The notes under the pieces were generated by a model. That model did no database searches and had not been told where the DNA came from. It saw only the letters and a program-made list of their open reading frames with translations. Below are positions 57,702 through 64,000 of a DNA stretch of 64,000 nucleotides, piece by piece (positions within the stretch are counted from its first letter, which is position 1; each line of letters starts with the position of its first letter). The DNA lies in the IMG/VR virus record IMGVR_UViG_3300042520_002054, positions 1 to 64,000 of that record; one strand, 5' to 3'. Source of the DNA: a virus. The position numbers were made by a program, and so were the translations under genes.

Positions 57702-58487
57702 ATGACAGCAACGACAGAAGCAAAAAGACCAGCAGCTGTTTCTGCGCCGGGAATTGTACTCCCGACAAAGAAATCACCAGCACTAACTAAAAGTCCTAAG
57801 ACACTTGTGATTTTTAGTAAACCAAAAGTTGGTAAGACAAGCTTGCTTGCAGGACTTGAGAACTGTTTAATTCTCGACTTAGAGAATGGAACAGATTACT
57901 TAGAAGCTATGAAGCTAAAAGTAAGTTCTGCGCAAGACATCAAACCAATTGTATCAGCAATTATTGAAGCGGGTAAACCGTACAAATACATTGCTATTGA
58001 CACAATCACAGCACTAGAAGACATGTGTATTCCGGTAGCTGAGCGATTGTACAGTGATTCACCAATGGGTAAAAATTGGTTTACAGAAGGAAAACCAAAA
58101 TATGGTTCTATTCTAAACCTACCCAATGGTGCAGGATATCCCTGGTTGCGTGAAGCATTTACCAGAGCTATTGAACTCATCCGTCACGCTGCGGATAATA
58201 TCATTCTAATAGGTCATATTAAAGACACTCTATTAGAAAAAAATGGAGCTGAATTTTCAGCACTAGACTTAGACTTAACAGGAAAATTGAAACGCATCAC
58301 AACATCAAATGCTGATGCAATAGGTTACCTGTATCGTAAAGGAGACAAAAACTTTTTAAGTTTCAAAACAACAGATGAAATCAGTTGTGGTGCTCGACCT
58401 GAGCATTTGCGTAACAAAGAGTTTGTAATCTCTGAAGTAACAGATAGTGGGCTTGTCACTCACTGGAACGAAATATACATCGACTAA
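57702..58487 (+). CDS. Sak4-like / AAA_24-type ATPase
   Basis: 261 residues. Walker A KTLVIFSKPKVGKTSLLAGL (about 30-46), then CLILDLENGTDYLEAM, IAIDTITALEDM (Walker B) and NIILIGHIKDTLLEKNGAEF (sensor). This is the RecA-like core of Sak4 single-strand annealing ATPases and of the ATPase encoded beside the SSB gene in crAss-like phages. It probably loads or anneals strands together with the SSB encoded next. Confidence 0.8.
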   Translation: MTATTEAKRPAAVSAPGIVLPTKKSPALTKSPKTLVIFSKPKVGKTSLLAGLENCLILDLENGTDYLEAMKLKVSSAQDIKPIVSAIIEAGKPYKYIAIDTITALEDMCIPVAERLYSDSPMGKNWFTEGKPKYGSILNLPNGAGYPWLREAFTRAIELIRHAADNIILIGHIKDTLLEKNGAEFSALDLDLTGKLKRITTSNADAIGYLYRKGDKNFLSFKTTDEISCGARPEHLRNKEFVISEVTDSGLVTHWNEIYID

Positions 58488-58518
58488 ACTAAACATTTAA
58501 CTTTAAATAATAAAAACC

Positions 58519-59250
58519 ATGAATTTCAGAATTGACGATTTTGACGTAAACAAAGATCTCAACCAGTCAGGTGGAAACAGTAATTCACCACTTCTTGAAC
58601 CAGGTACTCACCAAGTTCGTTTGGTAGACATGTACTTGAAAACACCAGGTTATGATGCAAAAAAGGAAAAGTATGAACTTATCCTAGTTCTAGAAGGACC
58701 TAATATGGGACCTGATTTTAAAGGATGGTTGAAAGATCCTATGAATCCTAGTCGTGGAAGCTTTGAAGGTAAAAGTGCAAATGTCAAGCATGACTTCTGG
58801 GCATTTAGTACATACACCAATAAGCGTGGTGAAAATGTAGATCGTGACCAACAGATTTTCCGTTGGGTAAATTCGTTTGCATTTTACATTGGTAAAATGG
58901 AAGCATTGCGTGCAGCAAATATTGATGAAGCTACTATTGAAGACTATGTAGCAGCAGCAAAAAATGTTTTAGCTGATGTAAATCACTGGTTCTACGCAAC
59001 AGTTGCTGGACAGCAGTACAAGAACAAAAATGGTTATGACGCATTTACATTGTTCTTTCCTAAACCTACTAAGCTTCAGCAACCTTATGCATACTCACCT
59101 GATGGTGACATGCCTGGAAATATTCTTGCGTTTAATCCTGAAGAACACATTACTGTTAAAAAAGAGCGTGAAGCTGAACCATTGTCTGATGGTTTTAGCG
59201 TAAATGGTAGTTATGCACCAGCAAATGGTTTTAACGACTTGTCACTCTAA
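58519..59250 (+). CDS. Single-stranded DNA-binding protein (crAss-like)
   Basis: 243 residues. An OB-like beta domain (EPGTHQVRLVDMYLKTPGYD, KYELILVLEGPNMGPDFKGW) is followed by a Gln/Tyr region and a Pro/Gly-rich acidic tail. Many codons are C- or A-ending and the gene has its own terminator, which suits an abundant protein. Located between the Sak4-like ATPase and the primase, where crAss-like phages encode their SSB. It binds single-stranded DNA at the fork. Confidence 0.7.
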   Translation: MNFRIDDFDVNKDLNQSGGNSNSPLLEPGTHQVRLVDMYLKTPGYDAKKEKYELILVLEGPNMGPDFKGWLKDPMNPSRGSFEGKSANVKHDFWAFSTYTNKRGENVDRDQQIFRWVNSFAFYIGKMEALRAANIDEATIEDYVAAAKNVLADVNHWFYATVAGQQYKNKNGYDAFTLFFPKPTKLQQPYAYSPDGDMPGNILAFNPEEHITVKKEREAEPLSDGFSVNGSYAPANGFNDLSL

Positions 59251-59268
59251 TTTTTAACTGATAGTAAA

Positions 59269-59305
59269 ATGGGGTGTAGTTAACGCTGCACCCCATTATT
59301 TTATA
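59269..59305 (+). terminator. Terminator after the SSB gene
   Basis: ATGGGGTGTAG pairs with CTGCACCCCAT (11 bp) around TTAACG, followed by TATTTTATAA. Confidence 0.8.
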
Positions 59306-59310
59306 ATTGT

Positions 59311-60321
59311 ATGTTCAGGGTTCGAGATTATGTCCACGATTTTACAGAAGTACCTTCCACATGGATCTTTGAGTACTATCTCAATTTATCTCAACAACTG
59401 CACGGACAAACAGTCTTAATACGCAGTGTGTTTAACAGTAAGGACAAAAATCCTTCGCTGTCTATTTATTACAATCGTCACCTCCAACAGTACAGGTTCA
59501 AATGTTTTTCGACAGGTATAGGAGGTTCGGCGATCGACCTTATGCAACACTTATGGAAGGTTGATTTTCATACTGCAACTAAAAAGATAATTGACGACTA
59601 TGTTCAATTTATTAACAGCGGTAAGAGTTTCAATCGAACTATTTATGAAGGTGCTACATGGAGAGTCAAGGATTACACACCTCGAATCTGGAATACAAAC
59701 GACGCTAAATACTGGACACCTTTCAATATTGACAGTAAACTTTTAGAAAAATACAATGTGGTTCCTTTGGACAACTATGTAATGTTTCGTAAAAAAGGTT
59801 CTGAATGTCAAGATGATGAGTCCTTTATCACTAAAAGTGAATACATATATGGTTTCTTTAACCGAGATGGTAAATTGTATAAAATTTATCGACCGTTAGA
59901 TAAAGAACGCAAATTCTTAAAGATTGGAAACTACTTACAGGGATTGGACCAGTTAGAAATGCTGGATTACCTTGTAATAGTTTCCTCTCTTAAGGATATA
60001 ATGTGTATGAAATCTTTAGGTTTTAAGGTAGATTTAGTTGCGCCAGATAGTGAAAACTCGACATTGTCAGAACAGCAAATAGATGAATTCAAAGCAAACT
60101 ATAAAGCTGTTATAACTCTATTTGACAATGATGATGCAGGTATTAAAAACATGAAGAAATACGAGGAGTTGTATAAACTCCCCTTTGTGTATTTACCTAT
60201 GAGTAAAGATGTAAGTGACTCTGTAAAGCAGTTCGGTAAAGAGAAAGTTCTATATGAACTTGCACCAAGGTTGCAACGAGCGATTGAAAAATATGAAGAA
60301 TATCATCCTGAAAATACGTGA
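59311..60321 (+). CDS. DnaG-like primase with TOPRIM domain
   Basis: 336 residues. The N-terminal 100 follow the DnaG zinc-domain outline (SVFNSKDKNPSLSIYYNR, then FKCFSTGIGGSAIDLMQHLW), but the zinc-binding cysteines are missing. The TOPRIM part has YLVIVSSLKDIMCMKSLGFK, where the usual Glu is replaced by Ser, and ITLFDNDDAGIKNMKKYEEL with the D-x-D pair intact. It would make primers for the phage polymerase. The missing residues could mean altered activity. Confidence 0.75.
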   Translation: MFRVRDYVHDFTEVPSTWIFEYYLNLSQQLHGQTVLIRSVFNSKDKNPSLSIYYNRHLQQYRFKCFSTGIGGSAIDLMQHLWKVDFHTATKKIIDDYVQFINSGKSFNRTIYEGATWRVKDYTPRIWNTNDAKYWTPFNIDSKLLEKYNVVPLDNYVMFRKKGSECQDDESFITKSEYIYGFFNRDGKLYKIYRPLDKERKFLKIGNYLQGLDQLEMLDYLVIVSSLKDIMCMKSLGFKVDLVAPDSENSTLSEQQIDEFKANYKAVITLFDNDDAGIKNMKKYEELYKLPFVYLPMSKDVSDSVKQFGKEKVLYELAPRLQRAIEKYEEYHPENT

Positions 60322-60337
60322 GTTCTACAAAATAAGT

Positions 60338-60345
60338 TAAATTTG
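60338..60345 (+). promoter_or_regulatory. Candidate -7 box
   Basis: TAAATTTG followed by TAGAAATCC, 16 nt before the RusA-like gene. Upstream is TTCTACAAA, the complement of the TTTGTAGAA motif. Confidence 0.4.
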
Positions 60346-60361
60346 TAGAAATCCGTATCCT

Positions 60362-60793
60362 ATGTTGATATTCATACCAGGTGCTGTACCCTCGTCCAAA
60401 AACAGCAGAATCCGTACAAAGTCAGGTTTATTCATTGCATCTAAAGCAACACAAACCTGGAGAAAAAATACAATGCAATACTGGAGTCTGTATCGAAAAG
60501 CTTTTGTAGAACAGTGTATTGGCAAGTCTCAACCTTTCTTTATTGGTTTTCATTTTGTACGGGGTACTAAACACCGTTGGGATTTTATCAATCCTTGTCA
60601 AACTATTCAAGATGAAATGACCCATCATGGGTGGTTAACAGATGACTCTGTTGACGAAATGTTACCCCTACCCTTAAAAGTAGACGGTAATTACTGGTCT
60701 TACGATAAGAACCATGCGGGTGTATATATAAAAGTATTATCTACACCTGAAGAAGCAAATTTTAATTTTTCAAAGACCGCAGTACATGTATAA
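60362..60793 (+). CDS. RusA-like Holliday junction resolvase
   Basis: 143 residues. It starts IFIPGAVPSSKNSRIRTKSG (the PxSKN opening of RusA). WDFINPCQTIQDEMTHHGWL then TDDSVDEMLP supply the conserved aspartates in D-x-x-N-...-D-x-L-x-x-x-G-x-x-x-D-D. It cleaves four-way junctions, resolving replication or recombination intermediates before packaging. It overlaps the next gene by 8 nt. Confidence 0.8.
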   Translation: MLIFIPGAVPSSKNSRIRTKSGLFIASKATQTWRKNTMQYWSLYRKAFVEQCIGKSQPFFIGFHFVRGTKHRWDFINPCQTIQDEMTHHGWLTDDSVDEMLPLPLKVDGNYWSYDKNHAGVYIKVLSTPEEANFNFSKTAVHV

Positions 60794-61826
60794 ATTTAAT
60801 TCAGACGCAATCGACGCAGGCACTAGACTTAGACTTGAAGAAGAATTTTTTTCAAATAGGTTTACATTGTCATATAGCGGATTAAACAGATTGCTTTATT
60901 CCCCGCAGTTATTCTACAACGACTATGTGCTTAAAGGTAAGCAGGAGTCTGTTGACAAATATTTGGTTGAAGGTAAGTTGATTCATTGTCTATTACTTAC
61001 ACCACATGAATTTGACAAACAATTTGCTATTACACCGAAGGATCTTCCATCAGATAGCGCAAAAGCATTATTGCACACTTTGTTTAATCATCACTCTGAG
61101 CTTTCAAAAACAGAGGATTATGATGGTCGTACACAATTGGAAGAATACGGTAACGCAGTATTAGATATTCTTACAGATATGAATCTTCATCAGTCGCTTA
61201 AAACTGATGCTCAAAGGTTAGAGAAAATCATTATTGATAAGAATATTGAGTATTGGAATTACCTGCTTAATGCTGATGGTAGAAGCATTGTTGATGACAA
61301 TCAAATGGAATTTGCTAAACAAGTTGTAGAAACTATTAAAGCAAAATCTAGGATTAATCAATTGATGGGACTTACCGTAGATCCTTTTGATAAAGTTCAG
61401 GTCCTGAACGAGTTTTATGTACATCTACCAGCTGAACATTTACCTTTTGATCTTAAAGGGTTTATTGACAACTTGGTTATTGATCATAATGCTAAAATTA
61501 TCAGGATTAATGATTTGAAAAAGTCTTCAAAAGATATTCAAAACTTCAAAGATTCGATTGATTACTATCGTTATGACTTGCAAGCAGCAATGTATTATAC
61601 ATTGATTGTCAATACATTAGCTAAAGAGTATGGTTACGATGTAGAGTTTCGATTTATTGTAGTAGACTCTTTGATGCAAGTAGCTCCTTATAAGGTTTCA
61701 GCAAAGACTATGGAGGAATGGGTCAATAATCTCAACACTAAATTGGAAGAAGCATCTTACCATTTTGAGAAAAGAGATTTCGATCTCCCTTATCTATTTG
61801 CAGTAAACCAAGAAGTAGAGCTATGA
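60786..61826 (+). CDS. PD-(D/E)XK exonuclease
   Basis: 346 residues. An N-terminal helical domain (LSYSGLNRLLYSPQLFYNDY) is typical of phage RecB-like nucleases. The core has PFDLKGFIDNLVID with the first Asp, then IRINDLKKSSKD (D-x-K) and the helix YRYDLQAAMYYTLIV carrying the QxxxY motif. The order and location in the replication block match the exonuclease of crAss-like phages. It probably acts with the Sak4-like ATPase and SSB in recombination. Confidence 0.82.
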   Translation: MYKFNSDAIDAGTRLRLEEEFFSNRFTLSYSGLNRLLYSPQLFYNDYVLKGKQESVDKYLVEGKLIHCLLLTPHEFDKQFAITPKDLPSDSAKALLHTLFNHHSELSKTEDYDGRTQLEEYGNAVLDILTDMNLHQSLKTDAQRLEKIIIDKNIEYWNYLLNADGRSIVDDNQMEFAKQVVETIKAKSRINQLMGLTVDPFDKVQVLNEFYVHLPAEHLPFDLKGFIDNLVIDHNAKIIRINDLKKSSKDIQNFKDSIDYYRYDLQAAMYYTLIVNTLAKEYGYDVEFRFIVVDSLMQVAPYKVSAKTMEEWVNNLNTKLEEASYHFEKRDFDLPYLFAVNQEVEL

Positions 61827-62392
61827 TTCAAGATCTGTATAAGACTTATTTTCAAAAATCCAAGGTATTTCTATATCCTCTCATAGGGATAAGTAGAAAG
61901 GCAGCTTACCGTCCCAGCAATACTTATATTGCTTGGGATGGTAGGTTCACACCTGAAGACTGCAAACTAATTGCAGTTTACAAGGTTGACGATTCTGATG
62001 AGTGGAAGCAGTTCCATTTAAATATTCTGCTGAAGAATAGGATGTTTAATTCATTCTATACTTCCAAGGATTTGACTGAGAATATCTATGTATTTGATCT
62101 GTTTTATCATAAAGCTGATTATAAGCATATTATAAGAGGTCAATACTCTAAAATACAATCACATCCTAGAGGTTTAATTCTTAACCATTTCGGACATAAT
62201 ACACCTGAGTGGGCATATGTAGAAAGTTTCTTAATTCCTAAGAAGCACTTCAAACAATATGCTGAAATGCTAGGTGTCGATCAAGAAGATCTAGAATCTG
62301 TAGGTGAATTGTGTTCACCACCAGATTTAGAAAAAGAAACTTTATCTCTAGAAACAGTTGATTATTTTGGAGAACTTGTCAAAGAAATTTAA
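61823..62392 (+). CDS. Conserved replication-block protein, function unknown
   Basis: 189 residues. YPLIGISRKAAYRPSNTYIA is followed by alternating strands and helices, with SHPRGLILNHFGHNTPEWAY near the end. It overlaps the exonuclease by 4 nt. I recognise the look of a protein conserved in crAss-like phages but not its activity. Confidence 0.55.
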   Translation: MIQDLYKTYFQKSKVFLYPLIGISRKAAYRPSNTYIAWDGRFTPEDCKLIAVYKVDDSDEWKQFHLNILLKNRMFNSFYTSKDLTENIYVFDLFYHKADYKHIIRGQYSKIQSHPRGLILNHFGHNTPEWAYVESFLIPKKHFKQYAEMLGVDQEDLESVGELCSPPDLEKETLSLETVDYFGELVKEI

Positions 62393-62397
62393 TTTTG
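62367..62397 (+). promoter_or_regulatory. Bacteroidota-type promoter
   Basis: TTG, exactly 20 nt, TAATTTTG, then TAGAACTC. Both boxes fit and the spacing is ideal. It lies 26 nt before the 120-residue gene and probably serves it and the DNA polymerase gene. Confidence 0.7.
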
Positions 62398-62422
62398 TAG
62401 AACTCATAAAAAAACCAATGTC

Positions 62423-62785
62423 ATGGCAGAAAAATCAATGCTTGTAACAACTATGGAATGGAACGGTACACCGACATTCCGAATGATTCCTATTAACATC
62501 GACTGTCCTTATGTAGATGTAATTTTTGATCCTCGTGAAAAAACTCTTGCTGTTATCAGTTCAAGTGTTAAAGAAAAACCTCAAATGTTACCTAAGCTAA
62601 ACGACAAGGGACAATTGATGCAATTACGTGGTAATGATTACGCTCAAGAACGTCGTATCATGGAAGCTTATTATGAATACTATATCCAAGATTTGACGGA
62701 TATTGAAACTTTTGTAAAGCACTTTGCTGTAAACTCAGATCACCCAGTGATTAAAACAGCAATCGAAACAGATTATAATAAGTGA
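62423..62785 (+). CDS. Small protein conserved in the replication block
   Basis: 120 residues (MAEKSMLVTTMEWNGTPTFR). A beta-rich first half (DCPYVDVIFDPREKTLAVIS) and helical second half. The gene has many C-ending codons and its own promoter, so it may be well expressed. Located just before the DNA polymerase. Function unknown. Confidence 0.6.
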   Translation: MAEKSMLVTTMEWNGTPTFRMIPINIDCPYVDVIFDPREKTLAVISSSVKEKPQMLPKLNDKGQLMQLRGNDYAQERRIMEAYYEYYIQDLTDIETFVKHFAVNSDHPVIKTAIETDYNK

Positions 62786-62809
62786 TTACAATAGTTTCAT
62801 CCCGTGTCT

Positions 62810-64000
62810 ATGAATCGTACATTTTGGATAATGGACTATGAAACAATAGTAAATTGTTTTATAGCTGTTTTTGAAGCGTATGACCGGGATGAACGTAAAG
62901 TATTTGTAATTAATCGTGACAGAAATGACGCTGTTGCATTTATCAAATTTCTTGATGAATGTATTGTAAGTGACAGCTGGCACTTTGGTTACAATAATAT
63001 TGCTTTTGACGCCCAGATTACGCAGTATATACTGGTAAACCGTGAAGCTATACTAAAAGGTAGTAGTGATGAAGTCACTATGATGATCGCTCAGTATGCC
63101 GGAACGGTAATTAATAAATCTAGGAACAATGAGTTCCATGATTTTAGAGAAGAAGACTTTTCTATCAAAGTGATTGACATTTTTAAACTCAATCACTGGG
63201 ATAATCCTGCTAAAAGATCAAGCTTAAAGTGGATACAATACTCTTTAGATTGGAATAATGTACAAGAAATGCCGCATAAACACACTAATCCTGTGTTAAC
63301 GAATGAAGTACTAAACGATCTGATAGGATATTGTATTAACGACGTTGCTTCTACTAAAAACATTTTTCATTACAAAGATGAGAAAGGTGTAGAAGTAATG
63401 AAAGAGCAAATACGACTGCGTTCTGAACTCAGTAAGCAGTATGGTATAAATCTTTACAGTGCTTCTGAGCCACGCATAAGTAAAGAAATGTTCTTACACT
63501 TTTTGAGCGAGCGTCTAAATCAGGATAAACGCACCATTAGAGGATATCGAACTAGCAGAAATAAGATTCAGATAAGTGATGTTCTATTACCATACATTGA
63601 TTTCCATACGCCGGAATTCAAAGCTATGTTCAACTGGTTTAAAAACCTTTCAATAGAAATCAGAGAAGAAAACACTTCTGACACAGAGAATAAAGGTCCT
63701 AAATATACAATGCACTATAAAGGTGTAGAAACTGTATATGGTTTAGGTGGATTACATGGTTGTGCTAAACCAGGTATTTACGAAGCCAAAGACGATATGA
63801 TTCTTGTGACAGCAGATGTTACATCTTTTTATCCGAATCTAGCTATACGCAACAAGTGGAGTCCTGCTCACATTAAAAATGATGTATTCTGTGAGCTTTA
63901 TGAATGGTTCTTTGAAGAGCGTAAAAAGTATCCTAAAGGTTCTACTCTCAATTATCTTTTTAAGATTATTCTAAACTCAACGTATGGTCTAAGTAAGAAT
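62810..64000 (+). CDS. Family B DNA polymerase, N-terminal part
   Basis: An open frame from ATG 62810 (MNRTFWIMDYETIVNCFIAV) to the window edge, 397 residues. The 3'-5' exonuclease motifs are WIMDYETI (Exo I), GYNNIAFDAQ (Exo II) and CINDVASTKNIFH (Exo III). Polymerase motif A is LVTADVTSFYPNLA and motif B is KIILNSTYGLSKN at the very end. This is the PolB type found in part of the crAss-like phages, the rest having PolA. The C-terminus, with motif C, is outside the window. Confidence 0.85.
   Translation, partial: MNRTFWIMDYETIVNCFIAVFEAYDRDERKVFVINRDRNDAVAFIKFLDECIVSDSWHFGYNNIAFDAQITQYILVNREAILKGSSDEVTMMIAQYAGTVINKSRNNEFHDFREEDFSIKVIDIFKLNHWDNPAKRSSLKWIQYSLDWNNVQEMPHKHTNPVLTNEVLNDLIGYCINDVASTKNIFHYKDEKGVEVMKEQIRLRSELSKQYGINLYSASEPRISKEMFLHFLSERLNQDKRTIRGYRTSRNKIQISDVLLPYIDFHTPEFKAMFNWFKNLSIEIREENTSDTENKGPKYTMHYKGVETVYGLGGLHGCAKPGIYEAKDDMILVTADVTSFYPNLAIRNKWSPAHIKNDVFCELYEWFFEERKKYPKGSTLNYLFKIILNSTYGLSKN

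Overview
The window looks like about two thirds of a tailed-phage genome of the crAss-like type (order Crassvirales) that infects a Bacteroidota host. The evidence for the phage type is the gene set: a crAss-type terminase, portal and major capsid protein, an IHF/HU-like protein, a P22-like tail stabilisation protein, and a replication block of uracil-DNA glycosylase, SF2 helicase, DnaB-like helicase, Sak4-like ATPase, SSB, TOPRIM primase, RusA-like resolvase, PD-(D/E)XK nuclease and family B DNA polymerase. The evidence for the host is the promoters (TTG, 20 nt, TAnnTTTG), the A-rich leaders without Shine-Dalgarno sequences, and a tyrosine recombinase of the Bacteroides type. Family assignments are from recognition of motifs in the translated sequence; no database search was run.

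Layout. 1-29,292 is almost entirely leftward. Reading in the direction of transcription it holds small genes, a GroES-like co-chaperonin, two tRNAs (Thr, Met), about 460 nt of strongly structured non-coding sequence, a winged-helix-like protein, the IHF-like protein, a nuclease, TerL, portal, a putative scaffold, the major capsid protein, adaptor-like proteins, an abundant second virion protein, a cluster of cysteine-rich fibre-like proteins (one with three thrombospondin-type-1-like repeats), a metallophosphoesterase, tail tube/hub proteins, an HExxH protein and the large tail stabilisation protein, which runs off the left edge. A rightward island (29,387-32,024) with a PRTase-like protein and PhoH interrupts this half.

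32.0-36.9 kb is the control region. It holds tRNA-Arg, a match to the chromosomal parS consensus, and a series of short, C-rich, probably highly expressed rightward genes. These are separated by strong terminators and by repeated copies of an ACTCACC motif. It also has a 166-nt tRNA-like element with a large insert, three tiny membrane proteins and a set of GAACAT dyads. From 36.9 kb onward transcription is rightward: small regulatory or unknown proteins, a MoxR-type AAA ATPase with a VWA partner, a radical SAM protein, dUTPase, and then a probable attP site (the 3' end of a tRNA gene plus dyad repeats) next to the integrase. The replication and recombination block follows, ending in the DNA polymerase, which runs off the right edge.

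How it fits together. Rightward genes probably act early (take-over, nucleotide metabolism, replication) and the long leftward arm late (packaging, capsid, tail). The integrase, the tRNA-derived site and the parS-like site together suggest a temperate or maintained lifestyle. The most unusual items are the structured RNA at 27.87-28.33 kb, the tRNA-like RNA at 35.97-36.14 kb, the parS-like site, the repeated ACTCACC motif and the thrombospondin-repeat fibre.
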